Positions 54,634 through 63,907 of a DNA stretch of 64,000 nt are shown here, piece by piece. The notes below the pieces were generated by a model. It had not been told where the DNA came from. It was given only the letters and a program-made list of their open reading frames with translations, and searched no databases. Made by a program: the position numbers and the translations under genes. Location: positions 62,001 through 126,000 of the forward strand of contig DWVP01000004.1 in NCBI GenBank assembly GCA_019120175.1, written 5' to 3'. The stretch's first letter is position 1; each line of letters begins with the position of its first letter. The stretch is from Candidatus Corynebacterium faecigallinarum (GTDB lineage: Bacteria; Actinomycetota; Actinomycetes; Mycobacteriales; Mycobacteriaceae).

Positions 54634-55530
54634 ATGACTGACACCACCGCCTCGCCCGTGTCCGCTGCTGATGTCGCCCTCGTCTGTGAGGGCGGTGGTG
54701 CCCGCAACAGTTTCACCGCTGCCACCGTCCACGAGTTCATGGCCTCCGGCGTGCGCTTCGGCTGGATCGGTGGAGTGTCCGCCGGAGCGTCCCACACGGT
54801 CAACTACCTGGGGCACGGTCTTGACCGGACACGGGAGAGCTTCGTGGAGTTCACCGCGTCCCCGGCTTCCGGCGGGGTGGGGTCCTTCATCCGAGGCGAC
54901 GGCTACTTCGACGCCGAGTACATCTACGAGACCTCCGGACTGCCGGGCAGCGATCTGCCGTACGACTTCGACGCCTTCCTCGCCGACCCGACCCCCTTCC
55001 GGATCGAGGCGACGAATGCGTTGACCGGCGAGTCCGTGCGGTGGGGCAGGGAGGACATCACCGACCGCGAGTCGCTCTTCAAGCGGGTCCGTGCGTCCTC
55101 GACCCTGCCGGTGATCATGAACACCCCGGAGGTCGACGGGATCCCCTATGTCGACGGTGCACTCAGTGGCTCGGGTGGGATTCCAGTCGATGCCGCCGAG
55201 GATGACGGCTTCGAGCGGTTCATCGTGTTGTGTACACGTCCCCGGGACTACGTCCGTCCCCAGGTGAAGTACCCGGCGGCGATCCGCCGGCTGCTGGCCC
55301 GTCACCCCGCGGTCGCCGAAGCGGTGCTGGGACGCCCCGACCTCTACAACGCGACGAAGCGGCGGCTGTTCGAGCTGGAGAAGCAGGGCAGGGCGCTGTT
55401 GTTCTTCCCCGAGCAGATGCGGATCTCGAACACGGAGCGCAACCTCGACAAGCTCAAGGCCAGCTACTACGACGGGATGGTGCAGACCTCCCGGGACTGG
55501 GATCGGATGATGGAGTTCATCAGTGACTGA
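54634..55530 (+). CDS. Patatin-like phospholipase (YjjU type)
   Basis: A predicted lipid acyl hydrolase of 298 residues with the Ser-Asp dyad: nucleophile Ser in WIGGVSAGASH (GxSxG, near 52) and Asp in IPYVDGALSG (near 174). The oxyanion-hole motif, normally GGGxRG, reads GGGARN here (in LVCEGGGARNSFTA), an unusual last residue. The C-terminal half matches the YjjU-type patatin region, with VLCTRPRDYVRP and MRISNTERNLDKLKASYYDG. The ATG is 7 bases after a -10 box. It is divergent from the metallopeptidase gene, and the downstream region holds a gene remnant. Confidence 0.85.
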   Translation: MTDTTASPVSAADVALVCEGGGARNSFTAATVHEFMASGVRFGWIGGVSAGASHTVNYLGHGLDRTRESFVEFTASPASGGVGSFIRGDGYFDAEYIYETSGLPGSDLPYDFDAFLADPTPFRIEATNALTGESVRWGREDITDRESLFKRVRASSTLPVIMNTPEVDGIPYVDGALSGSGGIPVDAAEDDGFERFIVLCTRPRDYVRPQVKYPAAIRRLLARHPAVAEAVLGRPDLYNATKRRLFELEKQGRALLFFPEQMRISNTERNLDKLKASYYDGMVQTSRDWDRMMEFISD

Positions 55531-55539
55531 CCAGGCCTG

Positions 55540-55789
55540 ACCGGGGATCACGGGGGACGGTCCTCGCCCTCGGTGTCGGTACCCCCCCCAGGCGCTTGCG
55601 CAGGACGAGCCGACACCCCAGGTCGACATCGATATCGGTGGCCTCAGCGACCTGCTGGAGAACGAGGTCATCCTCGACTACATCGAAGCCTGTCAGACCG
55701 GCGACGGAGTCGCCCCAGCAGTCGACCCTGATGTCGCCCCGGTCACCCTCGGCAACGACATCATGTGGATCCGCGAGCAGCTGGGATAA
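55540..55789 (+). pseudogene. Remnant of a small secreted protein gene
   Basis: The frame that ends at the TAA (55787-55789) reads DEPTPQVDIDIGGLSDLLENE, continues DYIEACQTGDG and ends NDIMWIREQLG; its codon use is normal. Upstream of it QALAQ|DEP looks like a signal peptidase site, and a hydrophobic segment VLALGVGT sits in a different frame, separated by a run of eight C (55582-55589). Adding one C would fuse the two. No ATG, GTG or TTG starts this reading. A frameshifted, start-less remnant is the simplest view; a sequencing error in the C-run is the alternative. Confidence 0.5.
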
Positions 55790-55816
55790 CTTACGCTACC
55801 GGCCCTGGGCGCGTAA

Positions 55817-56296
55817 CTACTGCGGGTCGGGCTCTACCAGGGTCGCGTCGAAGATGGTGGCGATCTCCCCGCAGCCGTCGCTACCCAGTTCATCGGTGGG
55901 GCCGCAGTCGAAGACCCAGTTCTTTCCCATCACCACGCCCGGGGTTTCCGGGGAGCGTTGGAAGATCACCGTCGCCGTCGAGGTGGGGTTTTCGGTGATG
56001 TGCACCCCGTGGATCCCACGGTCGTCCGGCAGGAGGCAGGACGCCACGCCCTCATCCACGTCGCTCCAGTTCACGCACTCGTAGTCGGTGCCGGCAAGTG
56101 TGTCCCGGATCGCCGTGAGTCCGTCGACCTCGGGCAGCGTGAGCCCTGCGTCCTGTGCCGGATCGGCGCCGGAACTGGTGCCGGCGTCCGATCCGGAACC
56201 GGTATCGGCTTCGTCCCCACTGCCGCAGGCGGTGAGGGCCACCGCCAAGGCGGAGGCGGCGGTGAGCCGGAGCGTCCTGCGAAGAAAATGTCCCAT
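55817..56296 (-). CDS. Lipoprotein of unknown function
   Basis: I do not recognise this 159-residue protein. It has a signal peptide with two arginines, RRTLRLTAASALAVALTAC, ending in a lipobox whose Cys (near 24) would be lipidated. A Gly/Ser/Asp linker follows (about 25-48), then a compact domain containing four cysteines, YECVNWSDVDEG, ASCLLPDD, FDCGPTDELG and DGCGEIATIF, that could form two disulphides outside the cell. The phosphoesterase gene follows upstream on the same strand after 23 bases, so the two are probably cotranscribed. Confidence 0.75.
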   Translation of the reverse strand: MGHFLRRTLRLTAASALAVALTACGSGDEADTGSGSDAGTSSGADPAQDAGLTLPEVDGLTAIRDTLAGTDYECVNWSDVDEGVASCLLPDDRGIHGVHITENPTSTATVIFQRSPETPGVVMGKNWVFDCGPTDELGSDGCGEIATIFDATLVEPDPQ

Positions 56297-56319
56297 TCTT
56301 CGAGAGGCTACCGGTCAGC

Positions 56320-58284
56320 TCAGTCCGACACGGTGAAAGTGACCGACTGGGTGGTCACGACACCGTAACGGTCGGTGCCTGTGATCGTCGCGGTGTGCTC
56401 ACCGGCCGCCAGGTCCGCCGGCAGCGCCAGGCGCCACACGTGGGGGCTTCCCGCCGGAGCACTGCCGCTCTCGGAAACCAGGTTGTGCGTGGCTGTGATC
56501 GTCTCCGCGTACTCCAGGTCATCATTGAGCGCCTCGCCTTCAGCAGGCTGGGTGTGCTCGGCAGGCTGGGTGGTGCCATCCAGCTCAACCTCGACCGTCG
56601 ACTCGGTGGAACCGCCGAAGAAGGTGGTGGACAGGAAAGTTTCGCCACCGGCCAGGTCCGCGCGGGAGACCTCCAGCGGGTTGATCTCCTCCGGGGCGTC
56701 TCCGACCTGGTCGTTGTCCTGCCACTGCTGGGCGTCCGCAGCCCATTCGCGCCAGCTCGGGGAGTTCACACCGGTGAGGAACTGGTGATCCTGGTCCTCG
56801 TTGCGGACCGTGTAGTACTCGCTGCGGCCGTCGGGGCGGAACTGGAAAGTGAGGATTCCGGGCTCGGACGCGTCCTTCATGTAGGCGTGGGGGACGCCGT
56901 TGTCGTTGAGCTCGCCAGAGTACCAATCGCCCGAGACCGCGCCGGCCACGATCTGGTCGTGGGTCAGCTCGCTGATCGGGCTCTCGGCGTGTTCTGCCCA
57001 CTCTGCGCGCTGATCACCGGCGATGAGGTGCTCGAGGGTGTGGGTGTGACCACCGACGGTCACCGCGTTCGGGTAGTCGGCGAGGATCTCGTAGAGCTCG
57101 TTGGCGTTGTCGGTGACGACGTCAACGTAGTTGACGATCGGGGCGTGGGCGGCGATGACGATCTGCTGGTCATTGTCGACCGTGGCCAGGTCGTTACGCA
57201 GCCATTCCAGCTGCTTCTCGTCGATCTTCTCCAGGTAGCCGCCGTTGCCGGAGCCGTCGTCGCCGTTGTAGATGATGTTGTCCAGGGCGACGAAGTGTGT
57301 CTCACCGACGTCGTAGGAGTAGTACGGGGCACCGAAGTCACGGCGGTAGGTGTCGGTGGAGTTCACGTCGTCGGCGGCGTCGAAGTCGAGGTCGTGATTT
57401 CCCGGCAGGGCGCGGACCGGGCCGTTGGCATCGGCGTAGAGCTGTTTGAGATCCGGGTTCAGCGAGAGGTCGTCTCCGACGTTGTCGCCGAGCAGCAGGA
57501 TCCCGCAGCCGGCGTAGTCGGTGCGCTGTGCCAGATCCGCAGGGGCTCCCTTGCTCGCGTAACCGACCTCCTCTTTGTCGTAGGTCTGGGTGTCGGCGGC
57601 CATCGGGCAGGACTGCTTGGCGGCGGCAGTGGCGTCGGACGCAGCCAGCGGGAAGTTCACCGCGGTGGGGACGTCCCCGGTGGGGTCCAGTCCGCCGAAC
57701 GTCAGGTCGGGTGACCCTTCGGGGTAGTGCTCGTAGCTGAATTGGGCGAAGTTGTGCTCGTCGACAGGGGTCTGCCAGCCGGCAGGCTGGGTGACGGACA
57801 CCGACATGTTGCCGCGGACCGGGAGTTCGTAGCGTCCCTCGGTGTCGGTGCTCACCACGTCGATGCCGTTGGTGACGTTGACTCCTTCGATGCCGGACTC
57901 GTCATCGTCGAGGACGGAGTTCTTGTTGACGTCGTCGAAGACCTGGCCGGTGATGACCTGCTGGTTGTCGGCGGCACCATCGACGACCTGGATGGATCCC
58001 TCGTAGAGTCCGTCGTTGGTGGTGGGGGAGCCGGGTGTCGAGGAACCGGGGACTGAGGACCCCGGGAGGGAGCTTGAGAGTGAACCTCCGGTCGAATCCT
58101 GGTCCGATCCGGCATTGGGGTCCCCGACGGATTCCTGGCTGGATTCCTGGCTGGACCCCTGGCTGGACTCCTGGTCGGAGCCTGGGAGGTCGGGGTTCTC
58201 CTGGGCGTGTGTGGGTGTGATGGTGAGGATGACGGCGGCGGCGAGTGCGGCGCCGGCGCGCATACGTAATCTCCGCGGGGACAT
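56320..58284 (-). CDS. Secreted calcineurin-like metallophosphoesterase, three-domain
   Basis: A large exported phosphoesterase of 654 residues. After a signal peptide ending PTHAQ and a Ser/Gln/Glu/Asp-rich repeat region (about 33-80), an SdrD/MetallophosN-like domain (GQVFDDVNKNSVLDDDESG) is followed by the catalytic domain with motifs DTQ (first, as a DxQ form), LLLGDNVGDD, LPGNHD, AAHAP and GGHTH. The C-terminal MetallophosC-like part contains FLTGVNSPSWREW and ends with an Ig-like strand-rich region. The start ATG has AGGAGA 6 bases upstream; a TTG 6 bases earlier is less likely. Substrate is unknown; nucleotide or lipid phosphates are possible. Confidence 0.88.
   Translation of the reverse strand: MSPRRLRMRAGAALAAAVILTITPTHAQENPDLPGSDQESSQGSSQESSQESVGDPNAGSDQDSTGGSLSSSLPGSSVPGSSTPGSPTTNDGLYEGSIQVVDGAADNQQVITGQVFDDVNKNSVLDDDESGIEGVNVTNGIDVVSTDTEGRYELPVRGNMSVSVTQPAGWQTPVDEHNFAQFSYEHYPEGSPDLTFGGLDPTGDVPTAVNFPLAASDATAAAKQSCPMAADTQTYDKEEVGYASKGAPADLAQRTDYAGCGILLLGDNVGDDLSLNPDLKQLYADANGPVRALPGNHDLDFDAADDVNSTDTYRRDFGAPYYSYDVGETHFVALDNIIYNGDDGSGNGGYLEKIDEKQLEWLRNDLATVDNDQQIVIAAHAPIVNYVDVVTDNANELYEILADYPNAVTVGGHTHTLEHLIAGDQRAEWAEHAESPISELTHDQIVAGAVSGDWYSGELNDNGVPHAYMKDASEPGILTFQFRPDGRSEYYTVRNEDQDHQFLTGVNSPSWREWAADAQQWQDNDQVGDAPEEINPLEVSRADLAGGETFLSTTFFGGSTESTVEVELDGTTQPAEHTQPAEGEALNDDLEYAETITATHNLVSESGSAPAGSPHVWRLALPADLAAGEHTATITGTDRYGVVTTQSVTFTVSD
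58129..58176. repeat. 12-bp in-frame repeats in the phosphoesterase gene
   Basis: Four units of GGATTCCTGGCT type (58129-58140, 58141-58152, then diverged copies to 58176) encode Ser-Gln-Glu-Ser-like residues on the minus strand. Period 12 keeps the frame. Confidence 0.75.
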
Positions 58285-58320
58285 GGGCAATCTCCTGGTC
58301 AGAACGTGAGGGGTGTGACG

Positions 58321-58376
58321 TGCACGGTCGTACGCGGTCGTGCGCGGTCGTGCACGGTCGTGCGCGGTCGTGCACG
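58321..58376. repeat. Five tandem 10-bp repeats upstream of the phosphoesterase gene
   Basis: Units TGCACGGTCG, TACGCGGTCG, TGCGCGGTCG, TGCACGGTCG and TGCGCGGTCG follow each other without gaps, then TGCACG starts a sixth. The 10-bp period is one helical turn. The tract lies in the leader of the phosphoesterase transcript, 37 bp from its start. Confidence 0.9.
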
Positions 58377-58470
58377 GGACACGCTAAACGGACGAGGTGG
58401 ACCACAGGTGAACGGCAAGGGGACGCGCGGACAACGTCCGGCGACACAGGGCTTCTTTTCGTCTCGACAT

Positions 58471-58500
58471 CATCTATTCGAACATGTGGTTGACAGTCAA
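58471..58500 (-). promoter_or_regulatory. Candidate promoter of the phosphoesterase operon
   Basis: On the minus strand TTGACT (58495-58500) is followed by 17-18 bases and ATAGAT/TAGATG (58471-58477). Its -35 shares bases with the -35 of the opposite promoter. Confidence 0.5.
58478..58493. promoter_or_regulatory. Degenerate SOS-box-like sequence
   Basis: TCGAAC-ATGT-GGTTGA: the left half is identical to, and the right half matches 4 of 6 in, the mycobacterial LexA consensus TCGAAC-N4-GTTCGA. It overlaps the -35 of the HNH gene promoter, where a repressor would block polymerase. Confidence 0.4.
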
Positions 58501-58518
58501 GATCTGGCCGACTAGTGT
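58490..58518 (+). promoter_or_regulatory. SigA-type promoter of the DUF222/HNH gene
   Basis: A perfect TTGACA (58490-58495) and TAGTGT (58513-58518) separated by exactly 17 bases, about 48 bases before the chosen start codon. Confidence 0.8.
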
Positions 58519-58565
58519 TTTCGGTAGTAAACGTAATGGTGGAGGACGAGGGGAGGTGCTTGACG

Positions 58566-59918
58566 ATGACAGTCGATGTCGGAACCGGGTCATTGTCGGC
58601 GGTGCTCAACACCACGGCTGGCGAACTGTCTGGTCATCTCAATCGCGGCGAGATGGCGCTGACGCTTGTTCTGGCGGACCAGCCGGAGGACGTGCGGTGC
58701 TCACTGGCGGAATCCTCTCGGGGCCGGGGGCGCGCAGAGGCCGTCCGCTTCGCTCATGCGGCCGATATGGTCCTGCGCATACCGGAGACCTTCATCTGCG
58801 TCGCGCAGTCCGGACGGTTCAGCGTGGCTCACCTCGACATGATCTACGTCCGCATCCAGCGCCACATGCGCTCGGTTGCCAGTGCGATGCGCAACGAGGT
58901 CCGGACAGTGCTGGACGCGGCCGTGGATGCGGCGCTGTCCTCCTGGCTGTCTGAGGGGGCGGCCGAGGGGGCGGTCGTACACCTTAAAGTCGTCCAGGAC
59001 CTGGTGGACGCGGTGTTCGCCGAGGTGGCGACCGATATTGCGGAGGCCACCGAGCGGCGGGAGGCGGATTCGGCGGAACTGACCCGTTCAGGTACGTCGC
59101 TGCGGCTCAACTGCGGTTCGGAGACCATCGCCACCGCGACCTGGGACGCGATCACCCAACGGGCACTCGAGATGCACACCGAGCTCTCGGATGCTGCAGA
59201 GAAGGTCGGCCTGGATCTTGACCCTGCGGAGGCGGCTGCCGACGGCACGATAGAGGTGTCCGCCGCGACGGCAGTGGTTCCGACGCTGGGCGAATGCCGC
59301 GCACGCGTCCTTCTCGACCTGTTGGGTGATACCGCCGAGACGATGAAGGTCCAGGTGAACCTCTTCCGGCTGTCGACTGACGGAAAAACCGGTGTGGGGC
59401 CGGGGTACGTCATTGGCCAGGGTTGGGTCAGTGAAGGTACCGCAGCAATGCTGGAAACCGCGGCCACGAAGACGGTTGTCCTGGAGGATGTCGACGAGGT
59501 GTTGCGCGCCGAGTCGGAGCAGTACCGCTTCCCCTTCGTTACTCAGCTGCAGATGGAGGGTCGCGACGGATTCTGCCGGTTCCCGGGATGTGACGTCCCA
59601 GCGTGCCGATGCGACCACGACCACATCGTGGCCTCGTCCCATACCGACCCCGGGTCGGACGGGCCGACGAGCCTGGCGAATGGCATGTGTTTGTGTCGGC
59701 GACACCACGTGTTGAAGACACGGGGAATCTGGCGACCGGTCACCGAGGACGGTGGTCTCACCGTGGAGTGGACCGGGCCCGACGGAGAGAAGGTCATCGC
59801 CCGGGCCTCGGGACCGCTGGCCCAGGTGATGCGACGAGAGATGGAGTCATCCGATCCGGACCCGCCGGATACATCAGACCCGCCGGATATGCCGGGGTCA
59901 TCGGAACCGGACGGGTGA
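58566..59918 (+). CDS. DUF222/HNH endonuclease, 13E12 repeat family
   Basis: A 450-residue protein of the actinobacterial 13E12 family: a DUF222 N-terminal domain (from about 50 through 330, with ALTLVLADQPED and VRTVLDAAVDAALSSWL) and a C-terminal HNH nuclease, RDGFCRFPGCDVPACRCDHD then HIVASSHTDPGSDG and GMCLCRRHHVLKTRG, with paired cysteines for zinc and the His-Asn-His core. The tail is Ser/Asp/Pro-rich. ATG is chosen from GAGGGGAGG 9 bases upstream; an in-frame ATG 30 bases earlier lacks such a site, and any start before 58519 would lie in the promoter. Family members are often mobile or present in many copies; their role is not settled. Confidence 0.9.
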   Translation: MTVDVGTGSLSAVLNTTAGELSGHLNRGEMALTLVLADQPEDVRCSLAESSRGRGRAEAVRFAHAADMVLRIPETFICVAQSGRFSVAHLDMIYVRIQRHMRSVASAMRNEVRTVLDAAVDAALSSWLSEGAAEGAVVHLKVVQDLVDAVFAEVATDIAEATERREADSAELTRSGTSLRLNCGSETIATATWDAITQRALEMHTELSDAAEKVGLDLDPAEAAADGTIEVSAATAVVPTLGECRARVLLDLLGDTAETMKVQVNLFRLSTDGKTGVGPGYVIGQGWVSEGTAAMLETAATKTVVLEDVDEVLRAESEQYRFPFVTQLQMEGRDGFCRFPGCDVPACRCDHDHIVASSHTDPGSDGPTSLANGMCLCRRHHVLKTRGIWRPVTEDGGLTVEWTGPDGEKVIARASGPLAQVMRREMESSDPDPPDTSDPPDMPGSSEPDG

Positions 59919-60005
59919 AACTCTAGTGCGGTGATGCAGAATGTGCCCCAGGTGAGGGAGGGGGAGTGGCGCCGATGTGCCCTCCCCGGGACTTACCTCC
60001 GGGGT

Positions 60006-60146
60006 TTACGGGCGGTAGTTCGACCACGCATTGGGGATCACGGCATCGAGCATGCGACTGAGTGCGTCCCAGTTGTTGAAGGCGAACCAGTCAGCCCGAC
60101 CCAGGAGGGGGTCAGTGGCGGCGGAGATCAGGAAGTCAATGTTCAT
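60006..60146 (-). CDS. Small leaderless ORF, 46 residues, no known homologue
   Basis: The frame starts MNIDFLISAATDPLLGRADW and ends WSNYRP before TAA. Third codon positions are strongly GC-rich like real genes here. It has three tryptophans, no signal peptide or lipobox and a mix of hydrophobic and polar residues that could form an amphipathic helix. Size and lack of a signal resemble corynebacterial outer-membrane channel peptides (PorA, PorH), though no sequence match is claimed. TATGGT lies 7 bases before the ATG, giving a leaderless mRNA. It lies between convergent HNH and the minus-strand membrane gene, where no other gene is seen. Confidence 0.5.
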   Translation of the reverse strand: MNIDFLISAATDPLLGRADWFAFNNWDALSRMLDAVIPNAWSNYRP

Positions 60147-60159
60147 GCCGCACACCATA
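60147..60159 (-). promoter_or_regulatory. -10 box for the 46-residue ORF
   Basis: On the minus strand TATGGT (60154-60159) is followed by 7 bases and the ATG, the same arrangement as other leaderless genes in this window. Confidence 0.5.
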
Positions 60160-60210
60160 ACAGGTGTACGGCACGATTGTTGTGTTACTGGAGTGAAAGA
60201 TGTGACGGAG

Positions 60211-60537
60211 CTACATCACCCCGGCGCCCTTGAGGTCACTGCCGATACGGGACAGCAAGATGCCGATGATCGACAACATGCTGATGATCAGGAAGGCGAT
60301 CCCGGCCAGCAGTGAGTTGTCGGAATCCACAATTGCACCGATGATGATCGCGATGGTCGCCGCTACCGCGGAGATCCACAGTGCTACCTGGCAGACCAGC
60401 CAGAAAAACCGGTAGGGGTCCCGGCGGTCCAAAGGGGTGACCACGGTGTCTTCCAGCGTCACCTGGTCTGGGATCCCGTCGGAATCAGGGTGGTGAGGTG
60501 TGGGATCGGGTTGTGTGTTGTCGGTGCGATCCGTCAT
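60211..60537 (-). CDS. Small two-helix membrane protein
   Basis: The 108-residue protein has a polar N-terminus of about 45 residues (TDRTDNTQPDPTPHHPDSDG, then TLEDTVVTPLDRRDPYRFFW), followed by two transmembrane helices, VCQVALWISAVAATIAIIIGAI and LLAGIAFLIISMLSIIGILL, and a short basic tail. GGAGGG about 8 bases upstream supports the ATG. A much longer open frame continues antisense through aspS and is a shadow. Function is unknown; a small membrane gene divergent from aspS also occurs in other corynebacteria. Confidence 0.75.
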   Translation of the reverse strand: MTDRTDNTQPDPTPHHPDSDGIPDQVTLEDTVVTPLDRRDPYRFFWLVCQVALWISAVAATIAIIIGAIVDSDNSLLAGIAFLIISMLSIIGILLSRIGSDLKGAGVM

Positions 60538-60596
60538 CGCGAAATTCCCTCCAGTCAGGGCAGTGGACGTGTTACCCCTCCAGCATGCCACCACTG

Positions 60597-60625
60597 TTTC
60601 CAGGGCGGCGGCTGGGTAGTAGGAT
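60597..60625 (+). promoter_or_regulatory. Candidate aspS promoter
   Basis: TTTCCA (60597-60602) and TAGGAT (60620-60625) are 17 bases apart, 162 bases before the aspS GTG. The leader holds a small CGGCA-GAA-TGCCG hairpin (60692-60704) followed by TTTCCCTTT, which could act as an attenuator. Confidence 0.45.
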
Positions 60626-60786
60626 GAAGCGTCGTTACACGCATGCTTTCGGGGGTGTGCCCCAGAAGTGTGCCTCGGACGGGACGGGGACCGGCAGAAT
60701 GCCGTTTCCCTTTCGTCCGGACCTCGACATGACCGGGCCGGCCGAGCTGACTGACCGGACAGAACGACTTGAAAGGACAATGCGAC

Positions 60787-62643
<1,857 letters not shown>

Positions 62644-62665
62644 CAACACCCCCACGAGGGAGGAC

Positions 62666-63865
62666 ATGGACGTGCTCAACATCGATTCTGCGCTGGAGAG
62701 CGCCACGCATCTGCTGGCGAACCGATTCGGCGGAACCCCCGAGCTGACCCACCCCGAGGATCTCGGCGGCAGCGGGGATTCGCTGGTGATCCGTGTGCGG
62801 GTCACCCCGAACCCGTTCCTGCAGGAACGCACCGTGGTGATCAAGCAGCTGCCCCCGGTGGCTGAGGACGCCGACAGCTCCGAGGCGACCGCCGCGCTGA
62901 TCCGTGAGGTGGTGGCCTACCAGTACACCAACACGCTGGCTGAGGGGCACCGCCCCGGTCCGCAGTTGCTGGCCCACGACATCGACGGCCGACTCATGGT
63001 GCTCTCCGATGCGGGTGACGGTCGTAGTTACGCCGACATCCTGGCCTCCGACGACGAGGACGAGCGGTCCTCCGCTCTGCGCAAGCTCGGTCGAGCACTG
63101 GGTCGGATGCATGTGGCGACCGCCGACGGGCATGATGCCTTCGACACCCTGAACCGTCGGCTGTATTCCCGGCACGGTCTGCCTGCCGAGCAGACCGGCG
63201 ACCGGGACGTCAACGTCCCAGCCTTGATCGAACAGGGTCTCGACCTGCTGGCCCACAGCGGTGTCGAGGTGGACGAGACGGTGCGTGAGTTTGCCGCCGA
63301 GGCCGGCAACCGGCAGCACCGGTCACGGCTGCAGGCGTTCACGCCTTTCGACCTGACCCCGGACAACATCATGCTCTCCGACTCGGTGGTCTTCCTGGAC
63401 TACGAATGGGCCGGTTTCCGCGATGTGGTTTCCGACGTGTCCTGCGTGCTGGCAGGTTTCCCGCATGACACCACGACGCCGCTGATGGAGCCCCTGGAAC
63501 TGCGCGAGTTCGTGGAGTCCTGGAGTTCCGAGGTCGCGTCCGTCTGGCCGGCGGTGCGCGAGGAAGGTCGCCTGGAGCGGGCGCTGATGGCCTCGCTCAT
63601 CGGCTGGGCGTTGATGAGTCTGTCGTTGCTGTACCACGGCACCCTCGCCGTCATCGATGTGGAGGGTTCAGCCGCTGACCGGGCCCGGCGCCTCGACCGG
63701 ATGCCCCGCGAGCACCTGGCCGACCTGGCCACCACCGTCGAAGCGATCCGTCGTTTCGCCGTGCAGCATGTCGAGGTCGACGACCGCTTCCCGAAGGTCG
63801 AGTCTTTCGCCGGCGAGCTGCTGTCGATCCTGGGAAAACTCGGGGCATACCCGCAGACCTGGTAG
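62666..63865 (+). CDS. APH/kinase-fold protein of unknown substrate
   Basis: A cytoplasmic protein of 399 residues with a phosphotransferase-like fold. The ATP lobe has VVIKQLPP; the catalytic loop reads TPFDLTPDNIML, i.e. the usual HxDxxxxN with His replaced by Phe but Asp and Asn kept; the metal-binding DFG-like Asp is in VFLDYEWAGFRD. The C-terminal half is helical (LMASLIGWALMSLSLLYHG). GAGGGAGG lies just upstream of the ATG, 22 bases after aspS, so they are probably cotranscribed. Antibiotic kinases have this fold, but nothing here points to resistance; function is unknown. Confidence 0.8.
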   Translation: MDVLNIDSALESATHLLANRFGGTPELTHPEDLGGSGDSLVIRVRVTPNPFLQERTVVIKQLPPVAEDADSSEATAALIREVVAYQYTNTLAEGHRPGPQLLAHDIDGRLMVLSDAGDGRSYADILASDDEDERSSALRKLGRALGRMHVATADGHDAFDTLNRRLYSRHGLPAEQTGDRDVNVPALIEQGLDLLAHSGVEVDETVREFAAEAGNRQHRSRLQAFTPFDLTPDNIMLSDSVVFLDYEWAGFRDVVSDVSCVLAGFPHDTTTPLMEPLELREFVESWSSEVASVWPAVREEGRLERALMASLIGWALMSLSLLYHGTLAVIDVEGSAADRARRLDRMPREHLADLATTVEAIRRFAVQHVEVDDRFPKVESFAGELLSILGKLGAYPQTW

Positions 63866-63894
63866 CCGCATCCTGCGGGGCGACATCCCGCGGT

Positions 63895-63907
63895 TACACT
63901 GGGTGCC
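63895..63907 (+). promoter_or_regulatory. -10 box for the last gene
   Basis: TACACT (63895-63900) lies 7 bases before the ATG of the gene cut by the window end. Confidence 0.5.

Noticed and set aside
58321..58376. CRISPR array
   Set aside because: Ten-base repeats without spacers and without cas genes are a minisatellite, not CRISPR.
59931..60233. 100-codon plus-strand frame after the HNH gene
   Set aside because: No ribosome-binding site and poor codon pattern; the opposite strand carries the better 46-codon candidate.
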